A DNA stretch of 64,000 nt from Mesorhizobium jarvisii (GCF_003601985.1 NZ_QZXA01000002.1:186001-250000), one strand, 5' to 3'. Numbered from the stretch's first letter, positions 12,695 to 21,899 are shown. Notes: generated by a model not told the origin, from the sequence alone. A program made the numbers and translations.

Positions 12695-13423
12695 ATGGCG
12701 ACGGACGTGATTTCCGAGAGCGGCGGCAAAAGCGACTTCTGGCAAGGCGTGCGACTCTCCATGCCTGTCGTCGTGGCGTCGGCGCCGTTCGCGGTGCTGT
12801 TCGGAGCGCTTGCCGTCGACAATGGTTTTTCGGTCCTCGAAGCCTTTTTGATGAGCGCGCTGGTCTATGGCGGCGCCAGCCAGATGGTCGGCATCCAGCT
12901 GTTCGGCCAGCATGTCGCGCCGTGGCTGATCGTGCTGTCGATCTTCGCCGTCAATTTCCGCCATGTGCTCTACTCCGCCGGCATCGGCCGGCGCATCGCG
13001 CACTGGCCTGTCATCCAACAGGCGCTCGGCTATTTCATCCTCACCGATCCGCAGTTCGCCGTGGCCGAGGCGAGGGCGGCGTCCGGCCAGACGGTCGGCT
13101 TTGCCTGGTATCTGGGGCTTGGCCTGCCGGTCTATCTGTTCTGGGTGATCGAAAGCGCGCTGGGTGCCGTGTTTGGCAAGCTCATCCCCGACACGCATGT
13201 GCTGGGCATCGATTTCCTGCTGCCGATCTATTTCCTCGGCCTGGTGATGGGCTTCCGCAAGCGGCCGCTGTGGCTGCCGGTGGTTATCGCCAGTGCGTGC
13301 GCCTCGATCATCGCCTACAAGACGGTCGGCTCGCCCTGGCACGTCTCGATCGGCGCCATTGCCGGCGTGCTGCTCGCCGTCATCCTGCCACCGCACCATA
13401 GCGGCGTGGAGACAAGGCCATGA
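12695..13423 (+). CDS. azlC: AzlC family branched-chain amino-acid exporter, large subunit
   Basis: 242 residues with many hydrophobic segments. The family signature is readable: FWQGVRLSMPVVVASAPFAVLFGALA, then FLMSALVYGGASQMVGIQLF and FAVNFRHVLYSAGIGRR. With the small subunit AzlD it exports branched-chain amino acids or analogues across the inner membrane. A GGGAGC ribosome site precedes the ATG. The stop overlaps the azlD start as ATGA. Confidence 0.9.
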   Translation: MATDVISESGGKSDFWQGVRLSMPVVVASAPFAVLFGALAVDNGFSVLEAFLMSALVYGGASQMVGIQLFGQHVAPWLIVLSIFAVNFRHVLYSAGIGRRIAHWPVIQQALGYFILTDPQFAVAEARAASGQTVGFAWYLGLGLPVYLFWVIESALGAVFGKLIPDTHVLGIDFLLPIYFLGLVMGFRKRPLWLPVVIASACASIIAYKTVGSPWHVSIGAIAGVLLAVILPPHHSGVETRP

Positions 13424-13716
13424 GCACGACTTTCTGGATCATCATCGCCGGCGCGGTCGCCACCTATCTCACGCGAATCGGCGGGCATCTGGTCATCTCC
13501 CGCTTCGACAACATCCATCCACGCGTCGAGGCCGGCCTCAACGCCGTGCCGGCGGCGGTGCTGACGACGCTGGTGGCGCCGGAGCTGCTGAATGCCGGAC
13601 CGGCCGAATGGGCGGCATTGGTCGTCACCGCCGTGGTCTCGCTGCGCGGCGGCCTGATGGCGATGTTTCTGGCGGGCGCGGCAGTGTTGATCGTGGCTCG
13701 GCAGTTCGTGGGATAG
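13420..13716 (+). CDS. azlD: AzlD family small membrane subunit
   Basis: 98 residues, mostly hydrophobic, with the typical AzlD start FWIIIAGAVATYLTRIGGHL and LNAVPAAVLTTLVAPEL in the middle. It forms the exporter with AzlC. The start overlaps the azlC stop by 4 bases, so the two are coupled. The gene runs convergently into the aminopeptidase gene 48 bases on. Confidence 0.88.
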   Translation: MSTTFWIIIAGAVATYLTRIGGHLVISRFDNIHPRVEAGLNAVPAAVLTTLVAPELLNAGPAEWAALVVTAVVSLRGGLMAMFLAGAAVLIVARQFVG

Positions 13717-13764
13717 AATTCTGCGAGTGCCATCGATTTAAATCGCTGACTTACCAAGCTAGAT

Positions 13765-15609
13765 TCAAATCTTCGCATCATGCGGCAGCGGTGCCGTCGC
13801 CTTCTCAAGCCAGGCCAGCGTCTCGCCGTCGAGCATCGGTCCGATCTCGGCCAGCACGCGGGCATGGTAGGCGTCTAGCCAATGCAGCTCCTCGCGCGTC
13901 AGCAGCTCTGACCGCACCAGCCTGATGTCGATCGGCGCCAGCGTCAGCGTCTCGAAGCCGTGCATGGCGATGTCGCCGCCCTCGATCTGTTCGGCCGGCG
14001 TCACGAGGATCAGGTTTTCGATGCGGATGCCGTAAGCGCCTTCCTTGTAATAGCCGGGTTCGTTGGACAGCATCATGCCTTCGAGCAGCTTTTCGGTGCC
14101 GGTGCGGGCAATGCGCTGCGGGCCTTCATGCACGGCGAGGTACGAGCCGACGCCATGGCCGGTGCCGTGGGCGAAATCGCAACCATGCTTCCACAGCGCC
14201 ATGCGGGCAATGGCGTCGATCTCCGAGCCGCGCGTGCCGGCGGGGAAGCGCAGCGTGGAAATACCGATCATGCCTTTCAGCACCAGCGTGTAGCGTTCGC
14301 GCATTTCCTCGGTCGGCTGGCCGATCGGCACGGTGCGGGTGATGTCGGTGGTGCCGTCCTGATATTGCGCGCCGGAATCGAGCAGGAACAACTCGCCCGC
14401 CTGCAGCTTGCGGCTGGTGGCGCGCGACACGCGGTAGTGCATGATGGCGCCGTTCGGGCCAGCGCCGGAAATGGTGTCGAAGGACACGTCGCGCAGCGGC
14501 ATCTGCGTTTCCTCGCCGGTCTGCCTGCGGCTCTCCTCCAGCCTGGTGACGACCGCGATCTCGTCGAGCGAGCCGGGTTTTTGCCGCTCCAGCCAGCACA
14601 GAAGCTTGGCCACCGCCGCGCCGTCACGACGGTGCGCGGCGCGCGAGCCGTTGATCTCGGCCTGGTTCTTGGTGGCACGCGGAATGCGGGCCGGATCGGG
14701 CGCGGCAACCACCGTGCCGCCATTGTCCTCGACCAGTATGCGCAGCCGGTCGGCCGCCAGGACCGGGTCGAGTGCGATCTTGGCGCCGCCCTTGGCAAGC
14801 GCCGCGATCGCCGCTTCGAATTCGCCGGGCTCGTGCGGATCGGCGAGCTGGGTGAGATAGGCCGCGACCTGGCGCGAGAATTTGCGGCTGTCCATGAACA
14901 GCTGGTGCGACCCATCCGCTGCGAGGATGGCGAAGCCGAGCGCCAGCGGCGTGTGCGGCACGTCGCCGCCTCGGATGTTGAAGGCCCAGGCGATGGAGGA
15001 GGGGTCGGTCAGCACCGCATGGGTGGCGCCGTCCTTGCCGATCGCTGTCGCCAGCCGCGCCAGCTTGTCCTTGGCGAGTTCGCCGGCAAAGCCGATCGGG
15101 TGCAGCTCGACCGGCGTCACCGGCGCCGCCGGCTGGTCCTTCCAGATGATGTCTATCGGGTTTTTCTCGAGCGGCACCAGCACCGCGCCGGTCTTGTCGG
15201 CCGAGGTCTGCAGCGCCTTGACCTCGCTGATCGTGTGCAGCCATGGATCGAAGCCCAGCCGCGCGCCCTTGCCTATATTGTCCTTGAGCCAGACGGCGGG
15301 CGGGTTGTCGACCAGGCTTTCGACCGAAAAAATGTCGAGATCGACCTCGCTGCGCACCTGCAGCGTATAGCGCCCGTCGACGAAGATGAAGGCGCGGTCG
15401 CGCAGCACGATGGCGACGCCGGCCGAGCCGCTGAAGCCGGTCAGCCATTTCAGCCGTGCCGAACGATCGGCGACATATTCGCCCTGATGTTCGTCGGCGC
15501 GCGGGACGATAAAACCGTCTAGGCCATTGGCGGCAAGCCATTGGCGCAGCAGCGCCACGCGCGGCTTGCCAACCGAAGGCTCGCCCGCGGAATCGAAGGT
15601 CTGGAACAT
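13765..15609 (-). CDS. Aminopeptidase P family protein (Xaa-Pro aminopeptidase, M24B)
   Basis: 614 residues, the long three-domain form. It removes an N-terminal residue that precedes proline. Two creatinase-like N-terminal domains come first (residues 1-310). The pita-bread metallopeptidase domain then shows all five metal ligands: LLDSGAQYQDGTTDITRT (two Asp), GTGHGVGSY (His), LSNEPGYY (Glu) and YGIRIEN (Glu). No signal peptide is seen, so it should be cytoplasmic. It is convergent with azlCD and transcribed away from the prmA side. Confidence 0.93.
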   Translation of the reverse strand: MFQTFDSAGEPSVGKPRVALLRQWLAANGLDGFIVPRADEHQGEYVADRSARLKWLTGFSGSAGVAIVLRDRAFIFVDGRYTLQVRSEVDLDIFSVESLVDNPPAVWLKDNIGKGARLGFDPWLHTISEVKALQTSADKTGAVLVPLEKNPIDIIWKDQPAAPVTPVELHPIGFAGELAKDKLARLATAIGKDGATHAVLTDPSSIAWAFNIRGGDVPHTPLALGFAILAADGSHQLFMDSRKFSRQVAAYLTQLADPHEPGEFEAAIAALAKGGAKIALDPVLAADRLRILVEDNGGTVVAAPDPARIPRATKNQAEINGSRAAHRRDGAAVAKLLCWLERQKPGSLDEIAVVTRLEESRRQTGEETQMPLRDVSFDTISGAGPNGAIMHYRVSRATSRKLQAGELFLLDSGAQYQDGTTDITRTVPIGQPTEEMRERYTLVLKGMIGISTLRFPAGTRGSEIDAIARMALWKHGCDFAHGTGHGVGSYLAVHEGPQRIARTGTEKLLEGMMLSNEPGYYKEGAYGIRIENLILVTPAEQIEGGDIAMHGFETLTLAPIDIRLVRSELLTREELHWLDAYHARVLAEIGPMLDGETLAWLEKATAPLPHDAKI

Positions 15610-15823
15610 GATGGGCCTCCTGATGTCGGCGTGACCGTAGCCTATGGGTCCGGAAATCGGAATCGATTTCCAGTTGGCGCAACCTGCTACAGCGCCGGCT
15701 GGCTGACAACCAGATGGGGCTGGTCCAGCCGCGGCACGATCAGCTTTCCGGCGAAATCCATGCCACGGCGCATCAAGTTCTAGGTGTTAGGACTGTCGAG
15801 GATCGGCAGTTGCCTTGCCGGTC

Positions 15824-16696
15824 TCAGCGCTTGAGGTGGATCGTCACCCAGCCTTCGCGGTGCAAGGTGCGCACGTGCCGGAAATTCTGGCCGACATAGG
15901 CCGAGATGACGGCGTCGCGCTGGCGCTCGAGAATGCCTGACAGGACGATCGAGCCGCCAAGTGCGATGTGCCCGGCCATTTGCGGCGCCAGCCGCATCAG
16001 CGGCCGCGCCAATATGTTGGCGACGATCAGATCGAAGGGGGTACGCTTGCCGAAGATCGGATGGTGGAAGCCCGGTGCGGTGACCGTTTCGATGAGCGCC
16101 TTGACGTGATTGAGCCGCGCATTGGCGGCGGCGACCCTCACCGCCACCGGGTCGATGTCGGTGGCGAGCACCGGAATATGCGCCAGCTTGGCGACGGCGA
16201 TCGCCAGCACGGCACTGCCGGTGCCGAGGTCGAGCGCATTGCGCGGGTGCTCGCGCCGCACCACTTTCTCCAGCATTTCCAGGCAGCCTGATGTGGTGCC
16301 GTGATGGCCGGTGCCGAAGGCAAGGCCGGCCTCGATCTCGATGGCGAGTTCGCCGCTGTGGCGCTTCCTGCGGTCATGCGCGCCGTGGACGAAGAAACGG
16401 CCGGCGCGCACCGGCTTCAGGCCCTCTAGTGAGCGCGCCACCCAGTCGATGTCGGGCAGCACTTCGCGCTCGACCGGCTTCGACAGAGCAAGCCCGGCGA
16501 GAATGTCCTTCACCCGCGCTTCAATCGCATCGACGTCGCCATCGGCATAGAGCGAAACTTCGTGGATGTCCTGGTCTTCGTCGACCTCGAGCACGGCGAT
16601 CGGCAGGCCCTCATCCTCGAAAGCCAGTTCGAGCGCCGCGAAGATGCGCTCAGCCTCGATCTTGCCGGTGGTGAAATGCAGCCGCGTCTGGGTCAT
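15824..16696 (-). CDS. prmA: Ribosomal protein L11 methyltransferase PrmA
   Basis: 290 residues. PrmA uses S-adenosylmethionine to methylate L11. The start at ATG 16696 gives [20 protein letters not shown], the usual rhizobial N-terminus; an upstream in-frame TTG (16711) overlaps the SCO1 stop. The small N-terminal L11-binding domain precedes a Rossmann methyltransferase. Its SAM motif is [18 protein letters not shown] and the catalytic-loop motif is [12 protein letters not shown]. It lies 11 bases downstream of the SCO1 gene on the same strand, so the two may be co-transcribed. Confidence 0.93.
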   Translation of the reverse strand: MTQTRLHFTTGKIEAERIFAALELAFEDEGLPIAVLEVDEDQDIHEVSLYADGDVDAIEARVKDILAGLALSKPVEREVLPDIDWVARSLEGLKPVRAGRFFVHGAHDRRKRHSGELAIEIEAGLAFGTGHHGTTSGCLEMLEKVVRREHPRNALDLGTGSAVLAIAVAKLAHIPVLATDIDPVAVRVAAANARLNHVKALIETVTAPGFHHPIFGKRTPFDLIVANILARPLMRLAPQMAGHIALGGSIVLSGILERQRDAVISAYVGQNFRHVRTLHREGWVTIHLKR

Positions 16697-16707
16697 ATGG
16701 ATACTTA

Positions 16708-17289
16708 TCAACCCTTGGCCGCGAGGCGCTTCAGCTTCTCCACGGCGGTGCCGGCGCTTTCGCCATAGGCGATCGTGCCGGCAAAGTCGCCCTTGGAGTT
16801 GAGCAGCAGCACCGAGGCGGTGTGGTCCATCGTGTAGTCGCCGTCGCCCGTGTCGACCTTCTTCCAGTAGATGCCGAACGACTTGGCCATGGCATGGACC
16901 TTGTCCGGGTCGCCGGTGATGCCGGTGATGCGGTCGGAGAAATTGCTGACATAGGCGTTCATCACCGGCGGCGTGTCACGCTCCGGGTCGACCGAGACGA
17001 AATAGGCATGCAAGGTCTTGCCGTCGTCGCCGAGCGTCTTCAGCCAGCCGGAGAGTTCGAACAGCGTCGTCGGGCAGACTTCGGGGCAGTGGGTGAAGCC
17101 GAAGAAGACGACGCTGGGCTGCCCCCGGAAGGCGGCTTCGGTGATCGGCGCGCCTTTCTGGTCGACGAGGGTGAAGGGCGCTCCGAACGGTTCGCCGCCA
17201 TAATGGCCGCGGTACCAGTCGAAGGTCAGCCAGCCGATGCCGGCTGCCATCAGGACGAGAATGCCGACCAGGATAGAACGCATCATCAT
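16708..17289 (-). CDS. SCO1/SenC family copper chaperone
   Basis: 193 residues. SCO1 proteins deliver copper to the CuA site of cytochrome oxidase on the periplasmic side. A single N-terminal membrane anchor (about 4-22) is followed by a thioredoxin fold. The copper ligands are present: Cys68 and Cys72 in THCPEVCP and His156 in MDHTASV. Three ATG codons occur in a row; the first is nearest to a GGACGGA ribosome site. The open frame continues upstream to 18066, but that part is a shadow of creA. Confidence 0.93.
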   Translation of the reverse strand: MMMRSILVGILVLMAAGIGWLTFDWYRGHYGGEPFGAPFTLVDQKGAPITEAAFRGQPSVVFFGFTHCPEVCPTTLFELSGWLKTLGDDGKTLHAYFVSVDPERDTPPVMNAYVSNFSDRITGITGDPDKVHAMAKSFGIYWKKVDTGDGDYTMDHTASVLLLNSKGDFAGTIAYGESAGTAVEKLKRLAAKG

Positions 17290-17643
17290 AAAAGTCCGTC
17301 CGCAGAAATCATCGCGCCGGCTCGATGCCGCGCCGGTGCGACAGTCTTGAGCCCTGTTTGGAAATTCTACTCTGGCGGCCATCTGATGGCGTTTTCTGCG
17401 CTTCTCAGTTCTTACTGCATGCAGTAGAACTGAGCTCACGGACCATATGTCCACTGCGCTACGGTGTCGAAACCACCACCATATGACTCGCCAGAGCGAA
17501 TTTCGAAACAGTCTCTTAGCGGTTTGGCCCTGCGCAGGCAAAGTGCCGCGATGCCGCAACCGTGGTGGTGTTGACGCATCCGCTTGCAAAGCCGCACGCC
17601 GCGTCCCACCTGATACTGGCAACTCGAACCGCAGGAGGCTCCT
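17290..17643. other. Divergent SCO1-creA intergenic region
   Basis: About 350 bases with no credible gene; a 79-codon open frame at 17447-17686 has no family character and no ribosome site. The stretch should hold promoters for both SCO1 and creA. Its main feature is the palindrome at 17404-17434, given separately. Confidence 0.5.
17404..17434. promoter_or_regulatory. Near-perfect 31-bp palindrome between SCO1 and creA
   Basis: Left arm 17404-17419 (ctcagttcttactgca) and right arm 17420-17434 match over 15 bases with one extra t in the left arm. The centre is tgcatgca. It has no loop, which favours a protein-binding site over a terminator. A copper- or stress-responsive regulator of SCO1 or creA is possible but not shown. 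Confidence 0.5.
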
Positions 17644-18162
17644 TTGCTCGAACTGGTTGGGCGCGAACGGATTGGGCGAAAACTGATCGGCGGCGCCTTG
17701 GCCGCGTGCGTCGTTCTTGGCGCAGGCAGCGCGGTCGCCGAGGAAGTCGGCAAGGTCGGCGTCGACTGGGTCGGCAATGACATCATCGTCGAAGCGATCA
17801 AGGATCCCAAGGTGGATGGCGTGACCTGCCATGTCTCCTATTTCGACCGCAGCATCATCGACCGCCTGCACAAGGGCAACTGGTTCGAGGATCCCTCCGA
17901 TTCGTCGATCTCCTGCCGTCAGACCGGCCCGATCACCATCGGCGACATCGACATGAGCGAGGGCGGCGAGGAGGTGTTCAAGCAGGGCCTCAGCCTGATC
18001 TGGAAGAAGCAGGTGGTGAACCGCATCTACGACAAGACCAACGAGACGCTGATCTATCTCTCGCATTCGCGTCAGGTGCAGAACGGCTCGGCCAAGATGT
18101 CGGTCACCACCGTGCCGCTCTATGGCCAGAACGTGGTGTGGAGCAAGGGCAAGCCGAAATAG
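17644..18162 (+). CDS. creA: CreA family periplasmic protein
   Basis: 172 residues from a TTG that lies 5 bases after an AGGAGG ribosome site. A signal peptide ([18 protein letters not shown]) ends near residue 32. The mature part carries the CreA family pattern: [17 protein letters not shown], then [15 protein letters not shown] and [10 protein letters not shown], with [18 protein letters not shown] near the end. Two cysteines could form a disulfide. The function of CreA is unknown; its name comes from the E. coli cre locus. It stands alone here, divergent from SCO1. Confidence 0.9.
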   Translation: MLELVGRERIGRKLIGGALAACVVLGAGSAVAEEVGKVGVDWVGNDIIVEAIKDPKVDGVTCHVSYFDRSIIDRLHKGNWFEDPSDSSISCRQTGPITIGDIDMSEGGEEVFKQGLSLIWKKQVVNRIYDKTNETLIYLSHSRQVQNGSAKMSVTTVPLYGQNVVWSKGKPK

Positions 18163-18199
18163 GCGGATGGGCGTCTTTTTGTGCTGATTGGCACCACGA

Positions 18200-18230
18200 G
18201 CAATTGCTCCTGCCTTGCGGGAGCAATTGC
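18200..18230 (+). terminator. Hairpin after creA
   Basis: An 11-bp perfect stem (18200-18210 with 18220-18230) and 9-base loop, 37 bases past the creA stop. The left arm overlaps a 12-bp self-palindrome, gagcaattgctc. There is no T-run, so its terminator role is uncertain. Confidence 0.5.
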
Positions 18231-18248
18231 CCTGAAGTAAAGCGCCGC

Positions 18249-18890
18249 ATGGACCGCACCGAAAACCTCGTCCTGAAAGATCCCGAGCCGCGCATCCATC
18301 CGACCGCGGAGCTGAAGGCGTGCAAGCTCGGCCGCTACGCCTCGATCGGTGAACGGGTGGTGCTGCGCGAGGTGAGCGTCGGGGACTTCTCCTATTTCGA
18401 GCGCCATGCCGAGGCGATCTATACGAGTATCGGCAAATTCTGCTCGATTGCCGCCAACAGCCGCATCAACGCGCTGGAGCATCCGATCGAGCGACTGACC
18501 CAGCACAAGGTCAGCTACCGGCCGAACGAATATTTCCGCTGGCTGGGCGTCGATGCGGCGTTCCGCGCGCGGCGGCAAGCGAAGGCCGTGACCATCGGCC
18601 ACGACGTCTGGATCGGCCACGGCGCGGTGATCATGCCCGGCATCGCGATCGGCAATGGCGCGGTCGTTGGCGCCAATGCGGTGGTGACGCAGGATGTGCC
18701 GCCCTACATGATCGTCGCCGGCGTGCCGGCAAAGCCGCTCCGCTCGCGCTTTGCTCCCGACATAGCGGCGCGGATCGAAGCCCTCGCCTGGTGGGACTGG
18801 CCGGTCGAGAAACTCGCCAGGGCGGTTCCCGACATCCAGTCCATGCCGATCGAGGCCTTCCTCGATCGTTGGGAAAACGACGTCGTCTAG
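18249..18890 (+). CDS. Hexapeptide-repeat acyltransferase (phosphonate-type LbH family)
   Basis: 214 residues. A left-handed beta-helix is readable from imperfect hexapeptide repeats. They run [20 protein letters not shown] at the start and [20 protein letters not shown] and [20 protein letters not shown] later. His at HDVWIGHG is the usual catalytic base of such acetyltransferases. [22 protein letters not shown] and the ending WWDWPVEKL resemble the acyltransferase found in phosphonate (phn) operons, but no phn gene is in this window. The substrate is unknown. The start ATG was chosen by the family N-terminus. Confidence 0.82.
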   Translation: MDRTENLVLKDPEPRIHPTAELKACKLGRYASIGERVVLREVSVGDFSYFERHAEAIYTSIGKFCSIAANSRINALEHPIERLTQHKVSYRPNEYFRWLGVDAAFRARRQAKAVTIGHDVWIGHGAVIMPGIAIGNGAVVGANAVVTQDVPPYMIVAGVPAKPLRSRFAPDIAARIEALAWWDWPVEKLARAVPDIQSMPIEAFLDRWENDVV

Positions 18891-19232
18891 GGCGCGCAGG
18901 CCATCAGCAGACCGAGAGCGGCGCTGGTGGGCGAGTTGCGGGAAATGGGGCGTCCGCCTGTCCGTGTACCGGTCGCCGCTTTCGGTACTGAAGCCCCTTC
19001 CGCCATGCGGGGGTGGCGCGGCGGAAGGGGCCGGAGGTAAACCGCTGTGGAGCGGAACGAACAGGCGCTTTTGCCTGCATCGTTACTATGACATTGAACC
19101 GATAAGATGCGTTTTCCGTCGAGTGCCCGCTTCGCGTGTGCCCAATTGCATCCGATGTATTTGCTGCCGGCGGGAACCCAAGACGGCTACCGGTTGTTTC
19201 TCATCGGCGCAGCCATTGATGGGTCTCGACAG
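18891..19232. other. Intergenic region with a strong hairpin
   Basis: No gene is seen in these 342 bases. A perfect 12-bp GC-rich stem (18993-19004 with 19020-19031, loop of 15) lies about 100 bases after the acyltransferase stop. No T-run follows. An open frame entering from 19107 extends the next gene upstream but its residues are not family-like. Confidence 0.5.
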
Positions 19233-19658
19233 ATGGAAAAGCTCTTCACCAGGATCGCCAACTGGGTCGCCCATATAACCGGCCTGCCGCTGACCTTTGC
19301 GGGCTGCTGTGTGATTGTCGTCGTCTGGGCGGTGAGCGGGCCGTTCTTCGGCTTCTCGGACACCTGGCAATTGGTGATCAACACCGGCACGACCATCATC
19401 ACTTTCCTGATGGTGTTCCTGATCCAGAACACCCAGAACCGCGATGGCGCGGCGATCCAGGCCAAGCTCGATGAGTTGATCCGGGTCAGCGAGGGCCATA
19501 ACAATTTCATCGGCATCGAGCACCTCACGGAATCCGAAGTCGAGGAAATCCGTGACAAGTGTGAGCGGGCGGCACGGCGGCATGACGAAAAAATCGCCGC
19601 CATGGCCGCCAAGAAGGCCGTGGCGCAAAAGCGAGCTCCGAAAAAGCACGCGGCTTGA
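19233..19658 (+). CDS. Low-affinity iron permease family membrane protein
   Basis: 141 residues. Two membrane segments are seen: LPLTFAGCCVIVVVWAVSGP (about 18-38) and TTIITFLMVFLIQNTQNRD (about 55-70). The latter, FLIQNTQNRDGAAIQAKLDELI, is the hallmark of the small bacterial members of the low-affinity iron permease family. A basic Lys-rich tail ends the protein. The start ATG gives MEKLFTRIANWVA; the longer frame from 19107 lacks family character. Actual transport is not proven for these short bacterial proteins. Confidence 0.85.
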   Translation: MEKLFTRIANWVAHITGLPLTFAGCCVIVVVWAVSGPFFGFSDTWQLVINTGTTIITFLMVFLIQNTQNRDGAAIQAKLDELIRVSEGHNNFIGIEHLTESEVEEIRDKCERAARRHDEKIAAMAAKKAVAQKRAPKKHAA

Positions 19659-19669
19659 GGGCTTTCGGA

Positions 19670-20536
19670 TCAGCCTTTGATGAAGTCCGCGAACGCATCC
19701 TTGTGATCGGGGTGCCAGCGCGACAGGGCCGGGCGGTTTTCGATGATGTCGCCTATCGCCCAGGCCATGCGCTTCTCGTCCAGCGGCCGCGCTACGTCAT
19801 TGTCCGGGCACAGGATGTAGAAGTCGCCCCTGACCAGGGATTCCAGCATGAAATCAATGACCTGTTCGCCGGTCCAGGCGCCGGCCGGCTTTTCCGTCGC
19901 CCCTTCGGTGAGGCCGGTATAAGTGAAGCCGGGGATGAGCAGATGCGCCGACATTCGGTCGCCCGGTTCGTTGCGCAGCGCATGCGCCAGGCCTTCGGTG
20001 AACGTCTTCACGCCGGCCTTGGAGACATTGTAGGCGAGGTTGCCGGGCGGCGTGGTGATGCCTTGCTTGGAACCGGTGTTGATGATCAGGCCCGGCTTGG
20101 CCGACGCCAGCATGCGCGGCGCGAAGGCTTCGACGCCATGCACGACACCCCAGAAATTAATGTCGAGCAGCCGTTTCCAGCCATCGCGGTTTTCCCAGGG
20201 TTTTCCCGGATTGTCGCCGACGCCGGCATTGTTCATCAGCAGCGAGACCTCGCCGAAGGCGCCGAATGCGCGGTCGGCGAGACGATCGACCTCATCGGCC
20301 TTCGAAACATCTGCGGCGACGGCAAGCACGGCATCGTCGCCGGCAATGGCAGAGACGGCGCGGGAGGCATCGTCAAGGCGCGCGCCACCGATGTCTGCGA
20401 GCACGATCTTCATGCCCATCAGCGCAAGCCGCTTTGCGGCTGCCAGACCGATGCCGCTGGCGGCGCCGGTGATGACGGCGGTATTGCCGGGGCCAAGCGC
20501 GGGCAGGGCGCTCTGGATTTCAGCGTCGGTGATCAT
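19670..20536 (-). CDS. Short-chain dehydrogenase/reductase (SDR)
   Basis: 288 residues. A classical SDR with NAD(P)-binding motif VITGAASGIG near the N-terminus, structural motif MNNAGVG, and the catalytic YNVSK preceded by Ser in NTGSKQG. After the cofactor motif, VLADIGG suggests NAD preference because of the Asp. Longer than the usual 250 because of a C-terminal extension (about 220-288). The substrate cannot be told. Start ambiguous: ATG 20536 or the ATG at 20548. Convergent with the iron-permease-family gene. Confidence 0.88.
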   Translation of the reverse strand: MITDAEIQSALPALGPGNTAVITGAASGIGLAAAKRLALMGMKIVLADIGGARLDDASRAVSAIAGDDAVLAVAADVSKADEVDRLADRAFGAFGEVSLLMNNAGVGDNPGKPWENRDGWKRLLDINFWGVVHGVEAFAPRMLASAKPGLIINTGSKQGITTPPGNLAYNVSKAGVKTFTEGLAHALRNEPGDRMSAHLLIPGFTYTGLTEGATEKPAGAWTGEQVIDFMLESLVRGDFYILCPDNDVARPLDEKRMAWAIGDIIENRPALSRWHPDHKDAFADFIKG

Positions 20537-20671
20537 GAGCAACAGCATCCTTTTTTCGATGGCGCCGAACTTAGCGCCGGAAACCGCTTGCGCAAGCCTT
20601 CGTCAGCACGTGTTCGGGTTGACCAGTCGGGCCGCGACCGCGCATGCTGCCCCACAAATGGAGATTTTCGA

Positions 20672-20953
20672 TTGACGGACTGGATCGCAATTCTGAAAGA
20701 GCAGACCGCCACCGGCGACCAGATGGGGCGCGAGGTGCCGCAGATGCTGGCCAACCCCGATATCAGCGAAACCCAGGTGAAGACACTGTTTGCCGCGCTG
20801 GAAAAACAGGCCGAGTTCGTCGAGAAGCTGCGCATGGCGTTGGAGAAATTCGGCCATGATTTCTCGATCATCAAGGCAGCCGAAAGGCTGGAGGAGCGCT
20901 ATGCCGACCTTGCGGCGTCGGTGGCGGAAAAGCTGAAGGCGATGCGTAAATAG
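20672..20953 (+). CDS. Small helical hypothetical protein
   Basis: 93 residues from a TTG with GGAG eight bases upstream. I do not recognise a family. The sequence is charged and helical throughout (QVKTLFAALEKQAEFVEKLR and RLEERYADLAASVAEKLKA), with heptad-like spacing of Leu and Ala that suggests a coiled coil. It has no membrane segment or signal peptide. The longer open frame starting at 19655 is an antisense shadow of the SDR gene. The stop codon abuts a dispersed repeat, and the gene is divergent from the SDR. Confidence 0.6.
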   Translation: MTDWIAILKEQTATGDQMGREVPQMLANPDISETQVKTLFAALEKQAEFVEKLRMALEKFGHDFSIIKAAERLEERYADLAASVAEKLKAMRK

Positions 20954-21003
20954 AGCAATTCCAGGAAAGGTGTGAAGCGGTTTTCCCGGGGAAAAGCGCG
21001 TAG
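20954..21003 (+). repeat. Rhizobial intergenic repeat, family 2, copy B
   Basis: Begins gagcaattccaggaaaggtg immediately at the stop of the small hypothetical gene and includes ttttcccggggaaaa, which can fold on itself. It matches the reverse-oriented copy at 7799-7850. Lying between two convergent genes, it may serve as an RNA 3' structure. Confidence 0.6.
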
Positions 21004-21039
21004 CATTTTCCCCCGGGGAATCGAGTCAGGCAAAGAGCG

Positions 21040-21615
21040 CTACTTTTCGATCACCCGCGCGAAGCGCGTATCCGGCACGAGCCAGATCGTCGCGACCAGC
21101 ACATAAAGCGCGACGCCGATCCACTGATTGACGAAGGTCAGCAGGACGGCCGCGATGTAGACGGCCAGCGAGAGCTTGCCCTTGCGGTCGTTGCCCAGCG
21201 CCTTGGCGAAGGCGGTGTCGTTGCCGTGCAGGCGATGCAGCGCGGATGCCAGAATAGTGTAAGCGATCGCGCATAGAGCGAGATCGGCGCCATAGACAGC
21301 GACCGGAACCGTGGCGAAATGATTCTCGCCCATGAAGGCGGTCGTTACCGGCATCAGCGACAGCCAGAACAACAGATGCAGGTTTGCCCAAAGCACCCGG
21401 CCGTCGACGCGTTGTACGGTGTGAAACATGTTGTGCAGATTGTTCCAGTAGATGCCGACATTGATGAAGGACAGCACGTAGCTGAAGAAGACCGGCCACA
21501 ACGGCAACAAGGCGGAAACATCCTCGCCATGCGGCACTTTCAGTTCGAGGACCATGATGGTGATGATGATGGCCACGACGCCGTCGGTGAATGCCTCGAC
21601 CCTGCCTTTGCCCAT
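21040..21615 (-). CDS. TMEM175/DUF1211 family membrane protein
   Basis: 191 residues, with about six hydrophobic segments. The start MGKGRVEAFTDGVVAIIITI is the family marker: R-x3-F-S/T-D-G-V-x-A-I, which lines the pore in TMEM175 potassium channels. LSFINVGIYWNNLHNMFHTV and LLFWLSLMPVTTAFMG are also typical. Bacterial members form potassium-permeable channels of uncertain physiological role. No regulatory domain is attached. Here it lies between a decayed fragment and a repeat, with no operon partner. Confidence 0.88.
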   Translation of the reverse strand: MGKGRVEAFTDGVVAIIITIMVLELKVPHGEDVSALLPLWPVFFSYVLSFINVGIYWNNLHNMFHTVQRVDGRVLWANLHLLFWLSLMPVTTAFMGENHFATVPVAVYGADLALCAIAYTILASALHRLHGNDTAFAKALGNDRKGKLSLAVYIAAVLLTFVNQWIGVALYVLVATIWLVPDTRFARVIEK

Positions 21616-21681
21616 GATCCCCGCCTACAACGAATTTGTCGAAAGACAGTAAACTGTTAGCGCAAGTTCCCGGGCCAATAA

Positions 21682-21882
21682 ACGGCGCTCGGGAAATTCC
21701 TCAACTATGTCTGGGAAAACCAGCGCGCCGGTGGCTGCTTTGTCGGCAATGCCTTACCCGTCAGCGGCGTCGGCATCGTCTCGACCTACGTCAGGGCTGT
21801 CGCGGCAAGCCCGGCATTTGCCGGCATGATCATCGTCTTTGCGCTGGTGGCGCTGGGCTTTGAGCTAAAACACAGACATTGA
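21682..21882 (+). pseudogene. 3' remnant of a membrane-protein gene
   Basis: An open frame directly after a TAA (21679-21681) encodes 66 residues with normal coding composition and a hydrophobic helix near the end (AFAGMIIVFALVALGFEL), closing in KHRH and TGA. There is no ATG, GTG or TTG in the first 50 codons, so it cannot be expressed as it stands. It fits between two genes on the other strand. I read it as the surviving end of an inactivated gene; the parent family was not identified. Confidence 0.4.
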
Positions 21883-21899
21883 GACAAAGCGGGCTCGCC

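Noticed and set aside
13734..13745. Perfect 12-bp palindrome cgatttaaatcg between azlD and the aminopeptidase gene
   Set aside because: Short, loopless and between convergent gene ends; may be chance.
15687..15773. 28-codon minus-strand frame between prmA and the aminopeptidase, with coding-like residues
   Set aside because: No ribosome site and too short to judge; could be a gene remnant, but evidence is too thin to list.
17447..17686. 79-codon frame in the SCO1-creA gap
   Set aside because: No ribosome site and no recognisable features; overlaps the creA start in another frame.
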